Of a stretch of 64,000 bases of DNA, positions 11,959 through 24,022 are shown piece after piece. The translations under genes and the position numbers were made by a program. The DNA is taken from contig RMBW01000140.1 in assembly GCA_004009845.1 (NCBI GenBank), positions 1-64,000 on the forward strand, in the 5' to 3' direction. The DNA comes from Davidsoniella eucalypti. Taxonomy: Eukaryota > Ascomycota > Sordariomycetes > Microascales > Ceratocystidaceae. The first letter of the stretch is position 1. Every line of letters begins with the position of its first letter. The notes beneath the pieces were generated by a model. That model was given only the letters and a program-made list of their open reading frames with translations. It did no database searches and was not told the origin of the DNA.

Positions 11959-12769
11959 CTGGGACCCACGATCGCCCGTCAGGTCAGCCGTGCCGCGACC
12001 CAGCTTTGAGTTCCAACGCTGATACTCCGAGAGAAACTTTGGCTGAACCTATTCGCCAGAGGGGGGGGTCCTATGCCATCCATTACCCTATGACCACCCT
12101 TTTCTTTCAGTGCCATCCGTAGAATCCACGATCGCTGCACGCCTCCCAATCTTCTCCCAACTTGAAATCATTTAGCGCTAAGCACATGGTCAGCTGCCAA
12201 TATTGTTGCTCAAGACGCCACTATAGTACCCTCTATATCGACTGTATTTCTACTACGCCTGAGATTATATAGAAAGTGAATTTATTTCCGGGGATCTGTT
12301 ATTTCTAATCTTGTTCTTTCATGACAAAATACATGTAGTACTTCGAGTGCTATATTTATATCCAATATTCGATATTTGACAGTAATGTATCCAATCCTTG
12401 GTACTCATCCTTGTCGGCGCTCTTACTCCTCTGTATTCCACCCTTTACTGACTAATTGCAGCAGAACTTAGGCGATACTTCTCAGTGGATGCTCTATCAA
12501 TTACAGCGAGTCTGATGCCTATCCAGCGCTGGAGCCTCTATCGCTGAGCTATATTTACCACTGCTGCCTGTCTTTTTTACAGCCTACCGTTGCCCTACAG
12601 GTGCTCACCACCCACTATTGCCTGCAGCGAGGCATTGCGATAGCTCGTGAAAGACGACTCTCCTCCCTTCTCATACGAAGAAACGCAGCCGAAACACTTT
12701 TCTCTTTTCAAGCTGGCAGGCCGTTCACCATTGCCACCCCGCCGCCACTGTTATCGCTGTCTGTATGAG
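11401..12769 (+). promoter_or_regulatory. Probable SSK1 promoter and long leader
   Basis: The DNA becomes pyrimidine-rich ahead of the SSK1 start, with a (TA)n tract at about 11912-11948 and several short upstream open frames with ATGs. Such CT-rich tracts commonly precede transcription starts in filamentous fungi. The exact start site cannot be read. Confidence 0.45.
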
Positions 12770-15700
12770 ATGGCTCGCAGATTCCTCACGAGACTTCGCA
12801 GCTGGACTTCAACCAATTCATCCAAGAGTGGAGGCGAACCGGAGTCTCCTGGCCACCCGCCCGCGTCTCCCGGAGGCGAAAGCGTCAGTGCAGCCAGCAG
12901 TCAGGCAAGCCGGGGCTCGGCAGGCTATCCGCCGGGTCGGCGCGACAGCTACACCCGAAACGGCAAGTCTCTGCCCGTTTCGACGCCGGGGGGCGGTGGC
13001 AGCCCGGCCGGAGCCGTCTGGGGTTTAAATCATCAGCAGCCACGTAGTCCCGGCTTTCAATCACCGCCAGGACCACCGCAGCTGCACCACCACCACGATG
13101 CCTCGTCTGAGATAGCGGCTTCCCAGGGCTACCGGCCTGCTACGCCGACGCCTACAGGCACCAATGCTTCTGCCTCCCCAGAGTCTGGCGACAGTCATGC
13201 ACCGTCTACCCCTCGACATGAACCTCGCTCCAGCTCGAGTCCCCAACCTAGCCACCATCAGAACCACTCAAACAGCCGACCAGAAAACTATCGTCAAAGT
13301 CATATGTCTCTCAACTCTGTCATGATAGACACTTGCCTGGACAGCAATGGCCAGGCTCCTCCCCAAGTAGGCCAGGCCCAGTCGCCTATCGAGTAAGTTC
13401 TCAAACTGCAGCCTCGTCCCAATGCCATCGTCAATCCCCTCCTGCCATCTAGTTCTTTATTCTAGCTCTCTGCCTTCGATCTCCCGCTTCCCTTTGGTGG
13501 CTTGCCCTCTATCAGTCCGAGTCTACTTCCCCCTCCTCTTTCTAGCCCATCGGTAGAATACGAGAAATGTCTTTACTCAAAAGGAGAACCAGGGGCAGCC
13601 AAGTTAAACGCCATACTACTACTACTACCATCACTACTACGCAGCACGCAGCACATCGCCCACACAGGAACCAAGGGCCAACAGAATAGGGCTCAGAACA
13701 GAAAAAAACAGAACAGAACAGAACAGAACTGCACGGGGTTTGCTGCCTAGTATACAACATATGCAGACACAAAGCATCGACAGCCTCAGTTCGCCGCTCG
13801 ATTGTCGACTAAAGCCTAGCAGCCGATCGCCAGCTGGCATTGTAAGCAAAGCAAGTTGATAGATGGATCCCGTTTTTGTTCCAGATACCCAGTTAGCCGA
13901 ACATCCTTTCCTCGAATGAATCTACCGTTGTACCCTTGTAGCCAACTTGTTTGAGTTGCAGATCTCCCCTACTCCCCTCTGTCCAGGTTCCAGTATGCAC
14001 GTCTTGCTTATGCGTCTGCAGAAGAATTATTGCTTTTTAGGACTATCTACCGCGTATTCTCTTTCCCGATCCAGCACGTGAGAGCTCCCGTATTTTGGTA
14101 CACATGGTTGTTCATCCCATTGCACCGTTTCCAATTTCACCATTTCAACACCATAATCCATCAACTTATATTATAGTCTCAGAGTCCAAGGCCGCCTAGG
14201 CTCAGCTTGCGGCTCAACTCTATATAGATATGCCTATCAGGCTGTGCACTTTCCAAGCCAGCAGAGCATCCAAGCTTAACTGGCAGTAGTCATGAGTCGT
14301 GTCTAATGGGGTGGGCAATAAGCAATAGGCAATGGGCAACTAGCAATAGGCAATGGGCAATATTACATGTATCATCACCTCCTCCGTCAGCAGTGCTAAA
14401 ACTAGCCATGACGGATGATTTAGATTTTGGATTTTTTACTTGCCTTTTGCTAATTGTACACTACCTCTCTCATCCTTCCTTCCCTTCCACTCTAGTTAAA
14501 TCGTATCTTTCCAGAAGCCTATGCTATCAGCCCTCAAAAATATTCTTCACTTCCCCTCTTATTTTTAGGGTACTGAGAGACGGACTATCCTTCCCTTGGT
14601 TTCTATCCTGTTATAGTGTCCCCCCCCCCCCCCCCGACTCCAAGACTTATCAATATCTTGAACTCATCTCCCCCTCAAATAACTCGATGTTCTGCTGATA
14701 TAGAATAGACAAAGCTACCACTTCCAATGCGCTATACTAAAGCTAAGCCATTATCCAGTCCGATCCACTAGCTAATCAGTTTTTAAGTAGCACCACGACC
14801 ACTCCATCTGCCACTAGCACTGCTACGATAACGCCTAGCACCACTGCTTTCAACAACGCTATTACTGCCGCTACCACTTTGCCAGCTAGCAGCAATCCCG
14901 GTCCCTATTCTACTGACCCAGGCATTGTACCAACACTTGACAACCAAAGTAGCAATTCCATCGCTGCCACCTCTACCGTCGTCAAGGAGGCGCTCCCATT
15001 GTCGTCTTCGCAGTCAAAGTCCACGTCTGCAATTCCATCTCACGCATCACCAACAGCCGCAATACCATTGCCCGGTATAAGCTCCGCGCAGTCTGCCTTC
15101 CCAGCAGCCCTCAGAACGCCTACTGTATCGGTGACTCCACCCCCTCGAGAAACCACCGTCGCCCCCTCATCACCATCGACGACGACGACGACGGCCGATC
15201 TGCATGGTCGCCACTATCCCAGCCAACGCGACGCTGCCTCTGATCTAATACCGCCCCAGAACGCCTCAGTCCCGACTGCCCGCTATTCGGTATCTTCCCG
15301 TAATTACGTCGACCCGCTGTCGACGCCTTCAGTGCGCCCAGCTTCCTCGCTCCGAGGACCCAGGTCACGCCCCGTGACACCCTCGTCTTCGCGCCGGCAA
15401 AACGTCTTCGGGGTACAAGCTTCCATTTTCCGTAATAATCGCAAACACGTTGCCCCCAATTACGATCAGCAAGACCACGAACATACTTGCGATTCTGACC
15501 CGGAAACTGGAGACGACTACATTGAAGACTACGAGCAAGCCCACAGCCAAAGGCAAAGCTACCACAGCGACTTTGACGATACTACATCACACTATACCCA
15601 CCCAGACTCTCTGGATAACGACAACCCCTCGTCTTTTTCTTATAACATCTCCAACCGCCGTTTATCAGCTGCCAGCATGGGTCACGGCTCGCAAGTACAC

Positions 15701-17287
15701 AAGGTCTGGGTCAAGCGAATTGAGTCATCAGCCACCCAGGTCAACGTGCTTGACGATGACCTTGTTGATTCGGTTCGAGACGCCATCCTGCACAAGTTTG
15801 CCAACTCTCTCGGCCGCCGCTTCGATTCCGCTGATCTTGCGCTGAGATTGCTAGATCGCAGTAGCTTGAATAAATACCGAGTGCTTGGACCCGAAGAACC
15901 ACTCTGGAACGTCATCAGAAACGCTTATCCCGACGGACAAAGAATCTCTGAGGCTCTCGTCATCACCGAGGTCAATTCCCGCCAGATTCCAAAACCATCG
16001 CCGCAACATCCAATAGAGCGTCCTAATGAAAACTCAGAAGGCTACTTTCCCGATCCAGCCATACCATTACCTTCACCTCGTAATCTCACCGCACAGGCAG
16101 CTTCTCCCAACGGGACAAACAGATGGCTGAACAAGAACCGTCGCCAACAACAGATCGTCGCTGCTGCTTCTTCGCCGCCAACCAAAATTCCATCGCCACA
16201 ACCTGTCATACTGAAATCCAATCCTCCCCCCAAAGATGGTTAGTTGGTTATCTTTCTATCAGCTTCTCGAAATATCTGAGCGTTACTAACTATCTGTGAG
16301 ACTAGTCGCTGAACAGCCGCAAAAGCCAACTCCAGATGTGGTGAAGACTCCTTCTCCTCCTCCTCCTCCTCCTCCTCCTCCTCCTCCCCCTCCCAAGTCA
16401 TCACATCCTCCCGAAAAACCAACTTTTGATCCACCAATTCCTCAAAAGTCTACAGCCTCGGCTATCCCAAAAACTATCCCACCACCAGCATCAAATACAG
16501 GCGTGCCCAACAATGCCAATGCCACCGTCACGGAATCAACCCGCAAGCGAGAAAGCGCAAGCTCAGACCCAGCACCCAGCATTCCGACCAATCCCTCTAT
16601 TTCAGTACCACCTATCAAAGTTCTGATTGTTGAAGATAACCCTATCAATCTTAGACTTATACATACCTTTGTAGGCCGTCTCAAGGTCCGTCGCGACAAA
16701 GCCACAAATGGACAAGACGCGGTCAAAAAATGGCGCGAGGGCGGCTATCACCTGATTCTGATGGACATCCAGCTGCCAATTCTCAACGGTCTTGATGCGA
16801 CTAAAGAAATTCGGCGTTTAGAGCGTGTGAATAAAATCACTAAGCATGGTCTTGAAAATGTGCCCAGCGACGAACCGATATCTCCATCAGACAAATTGGA
16901 TAATCTCCATTTGCACCAAAGCCAGGTCATTATCGTTGCCTTAACGGCCAGCGCTCTTCCTAGCGACAGAAGACGTGCCTTGGCCGCCGGATGCAATGAT
17001 TTCTTGACAAAGGTATGTGTTATAGTATCCTTCAACCAAGCGTCACCAAAGACAAAACAACCAAGATGTTAACATTTTTTTTCCAGCCTGTAAATCTCCC
17101 CTACTTGCAGCAAAAGATCCTAGAATGGGGTTGTATGCAAGCCCTCATCGACTTTGACAATTGGGAACAGTGGAAAACCATGGCAAAGATCGAGGAAGAG
17201 GATGAGCGTATCAAGTCTGCCAAAGTTGTTCCGCCGCCTACAAAGTCCAGAAAGAAGAAAAAGAAGGAGCCAACTGTAGAGCGTTAG
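12770..17287 (+). CDS. SSK1: Ssk1-type response regulator of the HOG stress pathway
   Basis: Four exons: 12770-13392, 14791-16238, 16306-17012 and 17087-17287, giving 992 residues. In the family, Ssk1 takes phosphate from the Ypd1 phosphotransfer protein and its unphosphorylated form activates the MAPKKK of the osmostress (HOG) cascade. The N-terminus is basic (MARRFLTRLRSW), then disordered Ser/Pro-rich sequence. A conserved block from about residue 511 (HKVWVKRIES, DDDLVDSVRDAIL, GPEEPLW) precedes a (TCC)n-encoded polyproline run. The receiver domain starts near 793 with LIVEDNPIN, has phosphoacceptor Asp844 in LILMDIQLP and lysine in LTKPVN, restored across the last intron. It ends with WGCMQALIDFD, diagnostic for Ssk1, and a lysine-rich tail. 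Introns 2 and 3 (67 and 74 nt) are canonical. Exon 1 is less certain: it joins by phase to exon 2 over an unusually long 1398-nt intron. Confidence 0.88.
13393..14790 (+). other. Long first intron of SSK1 (candidate)
   Basis: Donor GTAAGT at 13393 follows the last SSK1-like codons of exon 1. A branch-like GCTAATC at 14771-14777 and the acceptor TAG ending at 14790 restore the frame. The 1398 nt contain AACAG repeats (about 13700-13730), a poly(C) run (about 14622-14635) and a tandem duplication of GCAATAGGCAATGGGCAA (about 14320-14365). Fungal introns are usually below 150 nt, so an overlooked small exon or a separate transcript is possible. Confidence 0.5.
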
Positions 17288-18104
17288 TGTATATCTCAGC
17301 GCTCCTCTATATCTTCTCTGGCGACATAATAGATTCCAAGGGCAGTAATCGGGCTTAATTTCTTCATGTGTCTCGATGCTTTCTCATCTGTCTTCCTATA
17401 ATAAATGTATACATATAATATATGTACACATATCATCTTTGGCTAGTATCTCTGTGGCATTTTTATATCCTACATGATGTTTTCATGGATTCAGCTAGGC
17501 CTTTTTTCTGTAAAAACAGTTTTGTTTACATCACTTTCGTGATTGTATCTCTTCATACTATAAAACTCATTAATTGCTAATTTTATTCTTTGTCTTGTGG
17601 TAATAAAGTGACTACTTCGGTTTATTTAGCCTAACTTCTCAAACCTCTCGCTAATGCTGCAAGGTCGTTATACCACTACTACTATTACTATCTATCAGAT
17701 AATCTTTGACAACTAGGACGGAATGGGAAATTGAAGAAATTGAAGAATACCCCCACTATACTCTACGTAACAGCTATCACGTGATTGATGACTAACAAAA
17801 CAGAACTCCATCCTTCTAAAGGGCTTGCATTTTTTATAACGCTATGAAGTCTCCCAATGAAAAAAAAAAAAACTATATCAAGCACGCCACCCGGCATTCT
17901 TTTTCCCTTTTTTCTCTTACTTCTTCTCTTCTTCTTTAGCTTCGTTTTGAAGTCTCCGCTGTTTTACAGCAGCGAAAACTTTCTTTTTTTTCCATTTCGT
18001 GGTGGCTGATGAGGAAGACACAGTCTTGTTTATGATATCACTGTCCTACTCTTCCTTCACCCCCTCTATATACCCCCCCCCATCTCCCTCTTCACAAGTG
18101 TACA
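17288..18104. promoter_or_regulatory. SSK1 3' region and mS45 promoter
   Basis: About 820 bp. The perfect 10-bp palindrome ATCACGTGAT sits at 17776-17785, some 320 bp before the mS45 start; it contains the core bound by Cbf1-type bHLH proteins. A pyrimidine-rich tract and a TATATA near 18067 lie close to the start codon. No gene seen. Confidence 0.5.
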
Positions 18105-19397
18105 ATGTCTATAAAACTGGGCACTTCTAGTGCTAGAGCACTTGTCTACTCTGCAGCATCTAGATCTACTACCTCTTCCTCATCATCCGTGCCTTCATTG
18201 GCTTGCATTGCCACGTCGAGATGTTTTTCGACCTCCCCAGTGAGTGAGGGTCGACTTGATCCCGAGCTACGGAAGCGTGGCTTGCGGACTCTCGGACGTC
18301 AAGACATGAAGCGCTTTCTAGATCGACTAGAAAGTAAGTGGCAGAGTCGCCAAAATGATGAAGGTCGTTCATCAAATGGTTTCTACCTTGGTCCTCACGT
18401 CGACCAGCCGTTCCCCTTGAACCCACAGTTCCGCAGTCAACCTGTTGTCAGTGAAGTCTCGCGGGAATGGATTTGGCGTCGTGTTATACAGAACCACGAG
18501 CCACTCAAAGTTGTTTCGGCTGATCTTAGCATCGATGTCAGAAGAGTGGCTGCCATTGTGCGGTTGAAGGAGGTGGAGAAACGCTGGATCAAAGAAGTAA
18601 GTTTAATCCTCTTTCTTATGTTACCCTTGCCCTCCTCGAGATTCTACAGGCTTTAATGATGATATGCAATCAAATTCGATTAGTCTTTAAGACGCTCATA
18701 AACACATGGTTACAAAAGCAGTTGCGAGCCTCTCTGATCAAAGCCAATCTCAGGATTTATTCCTTACATGTTCTTTCATTTTACGATTTACACATGCTAA
18801 CATGAAATGGGTTTTTTTCCCCTTCAGGATAGAAAGCTTGCTTCTCCCTACCGGGAAGCTATACTTTCCATGTTACCTCAGACACATTACTTCATCCCCA
18901 AGACCAACGACCCCAACAACCCAGTGGTTCATGAACCTCACGAGCCTATTAACGAGATTCACAACCACGGTCACACACAACAGCAAATATTCTGGCCTGT
19001 GTCAGAATCTCGTCACTTTGATCGTAAGACCGCTGCCAAGGCCATCAATGTCGACATGATTCGCCCCGATGAGCGTTCACCCCACTCCGAACTTGTAAAG
19101 GCCGAAAAGATGGTTGTTAGAGGTTACGCCTCCCGTGCCGAGGCGACCGAGATGTGGAGAAAAAGTGTCACCAATCAGGAGGTGTACCTCCGTCAAAAGG
19201 CCAAGGAAAGGGCCCAGTTCGAGCAGGACAACACCATCAGTATCCAGTCTGATCGTTTCGAATTCCGCTTCCGTGACTTCAACTCGGAGAATGTTGGCAA
19301 GAATGGCCGCAGACTAGCTGCTATTGGTCACAAGTATGGTGTACCCAACTATGATCGCAAGAGGGGTGCGATCAAAATTCCTACCTCGGTACCGTAA
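18105..19397 (+). CDS. Mitochondrial small ribosomal subunit protein mS45 (Bot1p/Mrps35 family)
   Basis: Two exons, 18105-18596 and 18828-19397, separated by a 231-nt intron (donor GTAAGT, branch GCTAAC, acceptor TTCAG, phase 0); 353 residues. The first ~45 residues are rich in Ser, Arg and Ala with few acids, as expected of a mitochondrial targeting peptide, and include RCFSTSP. The body carries blocks I associate with the Bot1p family: SREWIWRRVI, VRLKEVEKRWIKE split by the intron, FEFRFRDFNSENVG and the C-terminal HKYGVPNYDRKRGAIKIPT. Family members are structural parts of the fungal mitochondrial 37S subunit and affect mitochondrial translation. Downstream, an A/T-rich inverted repeat near 19460-19485 could act in 3'-end formation. 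Confidence 0.85.
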
Positions 19398-20111
19398 AGG
19401 GCTCTTTCTGGGGGGGTTGTTACCTCTTTCTTCTACTCGTCAGACAGTTAGTAGGGCTCGATTTTTTTTTAATAAAAAATCCTGAAAACTAGGCGTTGGA
19501 TTGGATCGATACACTTATGTCTATATTATGTATCTGTATCTCTGTGTAATATCACTCAAATGAAATCATGTATCACAATAAAGTAAAACTATCGTAATAT
19601 ATTTCTTTCTGAAAATTAGAGCATTTTCCGTCTCTGCAGTAAACCATACATACATGGACATTTTATAATACATTCTACGTGAACGCTAGTTGAGTGTTGT
19701 TTGAAACGAAAAAAAAAAAATTCAATAACAGATCTACCTAAAGTTGAAGTATAAACCAAGATTGTTGTTTCCCAGAGCCAAACATTTCCTGTTTGACATG
19801 GCCAACATTACAAGATATGCATATCTTTGGGCAACCCATCTTTTGATACTCTTACACACACACAACTCTATATCTGTGAATGGTTCCTCGATAACTGTAC
19901 ATGAACATGTCCAAACTGATTGATATTTAAGATTATAAGGCACTAACTAGACCTTTGTTTTTAAGGATGTTGTGTTATTGTATTGGTTATTCCAGCAAAC
20001 TCGACGATGATCAAACCACTAACCCTTTTTATTTTTATTCCAAAAAAATATATATATAGTATGAATTCAAGATTCGGACAGGAGTGTAAAGATCACTGTA
20101 AGTTCGCAACC
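19398..20111. other. Spacer downstream of mS45
   Basis: About 710 bp, AT-rich, with poly(T)/AATAAA sequence near 19462-19482 that could serve polyadenylation of mS45. No gene recognised. Confidence 0.6.
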
Positions 20112-20801
20112 TTAGACTCTACCCCTCATCTTTCCCATATAATATGAGCCTCTTTCACGTTTGACGGCCTTGTGTATTAAAACAGCAATGGCATCTAGAG
20201 TCCACAAGGCCAAGCCCGTCATGTCCATATAAACGGACCATCGCAGACGTTTGTAATCCGAGCCGGGCTTTTCCGGCTGTGGGCCAAGGTAAACTTGTGC
20301 AAAGCGGGCAGTTAAAGCGAGCCACAGTATAACGAGTAGGGAATCCTAGGCTACTTCAAGATTACTTCTGGGAACATGCGGTATCAGATATATCAAGGCA
20401 GTCAGGCCACTCAGGCCGGCCACTATCTCGGCAAAAATCTATAAATGATATTCAATGTTAGTTCCCGTGGCCCTTTTGTGTAACTAAATGAATGAAAAGG
20501 ACGGGGAGAACGTGTGACCTTCCCGAAACTCTTGAGTCTCGTTAAGCGTAGAAGGGGGCTGGAAAAGGGACAGAGACTTGTTGACGCAGCTTACCTATTC
20601 TAGTCCCGGAAGTGCCTTGCTGGTGGCGACGGCAGAGCTGATGTCTATGGCGTAAACGCCCGCTACAATCACGGCGATAGCAAATAGCATCAGTCTATGG
20701 ATCACAAAGGCGGTGGAACCACATCGCTGAAGGATGATACCGCAGCTAGTATTGCACACCCTCCCCATTGTAGCGCTGGAAAGGGAGGTGTTGATAGACA
20801 C
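20112..20801 (-). pseudogene. MARVEL-like four-helix membrane protein with two in-frame TAG codons
   Basis: Two exons on the minus strand: 20801-20595 (a second possible start, MGRVCNT, at 20768) and 20438-20112, joined across a 156-nt intron with donor GTAAGC, branch GAACTAAC and acceptor TTATAG, phase 0. The frame encodes four hydrophobic segments: LMLFAIAVIVAGVYAI, EIVAGLSGLTALIYLIP, SLLVILWLALTARFAQV and MTGLALWTLDAIAVLI. It is interrupted by TAG at 20597-20595, the last codon of exon 1, and by TAG at 20348-20346. Both fall where fungal relatives, as I recall them, have tryptophan: before IFAEIVAGLSG and in the pattern A-W-D ahead of helix 3. The rest is open, spliceable and GC-normal. 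It is either a young pseudogene or a gene whose UAG codons are edited to UIG (Trp). No other disabling change is visible. Confidence 0.75.
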
Positions 20802-23800
20802 GTTTTCTTTCGTTTTAGATCGTCTTGTGATCGAATAGAGATTGTATGTCTCCTTTACAAGCTAGCAGACTGACTGTTTCAACGTGAATCCGCGGAATAA
20901 TAAACAACAAATGTATGTTTAGTGGGGTGTAAGCTTGCTTTAGTTCGAATGTTTCAGTCAAGTTGGCCGCTCTCTAGCAACCGCCCGGCTAAGCGATCGC
21001 TCAAACGCGATTGTTTGGAACTGCTCTTGGTCTTTGGGGTTTCGTACTGTTGCTGGCTTTTCAACAACACAGCCAAAATGACGGTGAAAGATGGCCAGAC
21101 ACGATGCTGTACCAGATATGCGTGGGTTCGGCCGAGATATCAATAGCAATAGAACATAGAGAGAGAAATGAGAGTATGATAATTGTAGAGCGTAATACAC
21201 TATTTTGCCAAAATGGTTCCGTCGATGGTCAAAAGGACTTTCTAATATGTATCTTGACAGTAACTAATTAGTTTGTTTTCCTCCAAAATCGTAGGGCGTT
21301 ACTATTGGGGAAGTTGCTCCTGTCTCCGCTTGGGCATACAACGATACAACTACTTTGTACATGGCTCGGTTCATCATATCAAGAACGGTAGTTACTTTTT
21401 CCAACTAGCGATACAGCAAACGAATCCACAGGAGCCAATCAAGCCTCAACTGAGCACTTATACAATCATGTCATTTATGGTAATTGTCATGTTTCGGTAG
21501 GGCGGTGTAAGAGCCATCACATTCCTCGCATAATTTATACATTTTTATTTCCCAATTCACCCGTTCAAATCGATATATTCCAGCTTTATTGTCTCATATA
21601 AGTAGAAGCAGGCTCTAGTATTAGGAGGCTAGGTTCTATATTTAGTGTATTTAATAATGATACCATATAAATTGACACGGCTCAAGCTATATTTCCGCTG
21701 TCGTTAAAGCCATACTATGTCAAAGCCGAACCGAGAGCTACCTGTAAGTACATATCTGTATGCTGAAAGATGATGGGTTTGTCAGGGGCTACTTAGCATA
21801 CTAACCCTACCATGGCCGGACTGTAGCATTTCTGACAAGACAAATCCGCAGCAATCAAGTAGGTCCTTGCTAGCTCCCTCCAGATCTATGCTTCCAAGTC
21901 TCGATCTCATGCTACCTATCCAGCGTTGAAGATTGATTATTTCATTTCCCAACGGAAGAATCGTAGACAGACATGCAGATACAGATAATTCTAGCCAAAA
22001 GACTAGGCCCTGGTTTGCTGTGGGGACGAAGATCGACATTTATTGAAGCGTTGGTCACAGTTGAGATTTAAGTGTCAGCCAAGCATTGTAAAACACGGAA
22101 TGGCATGTAGTAGTTTGGTAAGGGCAAGTGAAGTGCGGTAAAGTAAGGTACGCTGTTGATTAAGAGGTACGGTGTCCTTGTAAGCGGATTTAGCTAAGAA
22201 TCGAATCGAATGACGAGAAGAAGTTGCTTTTTTTTCTTTTTTTTTCTTCTTTTTTTTGTACAATGCATAGCTCGTAGATATGTAGAGTTTATGTACTCGT
22301 CTCGGATGTTTATCGTGCTGTGCTTTGCCACCGCCTCGTTTGCTTACATGTGTGTATAGTATGTATACATTGTTTGCTATTATTATATGTGCATATGTAG
22401 GTGTATATCACCGGCGTAATACAGACTACAGCAGAATCAGCTAGCCATTGACATGGCTTGGTCTTTCTTGTTATGGAAGATCTATGTTATATAGGTTATA
22501 TCAGTTGTAATATTAATGAACATCAATGAAACCAAACAAACAGTGATCGTCCATTAGGGAAATGTCGTTTAGCCAAGTCTGTTCGCAGTAGTTTGCAAAG
22601 TGATAAAACTCATTTGAAAGAATGACAGAACAGGTAGCAGTCGTTTAGGCTAGAAGTGAGCAAATGATTGATTGATCTAGGCTGCTGTGCAAGCAATAGA
22701 TATATGTACATGTTTTATGTATCTGTAGATGCAGTTTGCAAGTAGAGACTAGCCTGCGAGCTTATGCCCGGACTTATGGGAGACTAGAAGAGGAGACTAG
22801 AAGAGGAGACTAGAAGAATTAGAGCTGGTGGCCAAAGCCGCTAAAGCATCACAAGTACAACTAGCTATGCCAAGCTAGGTGTTGTTGGACCCGGTTGCAT
22901 GGTCACAAATTGTCAGTGGCCATGGAGGTGGTTTCATTGACGGTATAGAGTCTATCAAGTAAATGAAGAAAAACAAGAGAGAAAACGATGCCTGGCAGCA
23001 CAGTATCCAAGCACCAGCACGGCTAGGAAGATACTTGGGAAACGGTACGTGATGGTATGGGAGTGGCAGGTATCCTACAGTGTATACTCTTGCATATCCT
23101 AGTGGATGGGTTGCATACCTTGCGCTGAATCTCGTCATCCCGCCTGCAGTTGCCACCCTAGGCCGGCGGGTTTTATTTCCTGCATGACATGACTAAGTAC
23201 GTGTACAGTAAGTATAGTTGAGGGCTCGTAAATACAAATATCCAGCTCAGGGTACATACAATAGATACATGTAAAAAGTCATAAATTAAATAGAACCCTG
23301 GTGGTTGTCTCTTCAACTAGGCGAAAACGCAGGCCAGGCAGGCCATCTCGATCGTTGATTGTATTGATTTTGTCGGAATCAGCCTGCTTTAAAAATCCAC
23401 ACAGCTGACGAACAGATCAGATGGCCGGCAACCTGTTTGTATACCAAATATCAACAAAGCAGACACTATATATATTGCACAACTTATACATACACATATA
23501 TCTAACCAGAGCCCTACTTCCACTATCAAGTTTCACCCACCCTGTCTATATGCAACCGAAAGAATACTATTACCACTACTGCTACTGCTACTGCCACTGC
23601 TACTGCTACTATAAGAGGCTGTGGCCCTCTCGAGCTCGGATTGTCTGTCGTTCTCCCCCCCAAAACGCACGATCTTTTCTGTGCTCTTTGCATCTATCTC
23701 TGGCTCTTTGACTTCCGCCTCTGTCTCGTTCGTGATACTGTCTCTCTCTGTCCTTTTATGAAGCGTCTAAGCGAAAGAGCTGCCTCGCTTTATCTCCATC

Positions 23801-24022
23801 CAAGCCCAGCAATTGGCACTGCAGTTCCTGCATACTGGTAACCCGACTATTTCTGCTCTTTTTTTTCCGAGTAACAAAGAGTAACATCAGGACGGCTCCG
23901 CTCCTGGTGGCAATACAATTCCAATTTTTTTCTCTGCTGCAGTCGAGTCTATCAGATCTGTCCACTCAGAACGACATCGTGTCTTCCGGCCAAGGCTCTG
24001 CAGCAGCCAGTCTCCCGCAGCC
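20802..24022. other. Gene-poor region and CT-rich leader of the next gene
   Basis: About 3.2 kb. A small minus-strand open frame at 22039-21782 (85 codons) is the best coding candidate but matches nothing I know and is not called. A 13-bp tandem repeat (GAGACTAGAAGAG) lies near 22785-22820, poly(T) near 22226-22258, and a TACTGC microsatellite near 23575-23612. From about 23600 the sequence is pyrimidine-rich, as expected for the leader of the gene starting at 24023. Confidence 0.55.

Noticed and set aside
14306..14698. 130-codon plus-strand frame inside the first SSK1 intron
   Set aside because: It starts in a tandem repeat, contains a poly(C)-encoded proline run and has no family features; it also lacks good splice links in the right phase.
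20112..20801. A 16-nt micro-intron removing the second TAG
   Set aside because: A GT...AG pair surrounds the area but is far too short for a spliceosomal intron and would break the frame of helix 3.
21782..22039. 85-codon minus-strand frame starting MSIFVPTANQG
   Set aside because: Codon use looks fairly normal, but no homologous motif or clear splice partner could be found; evidence is too thin to call a gene.
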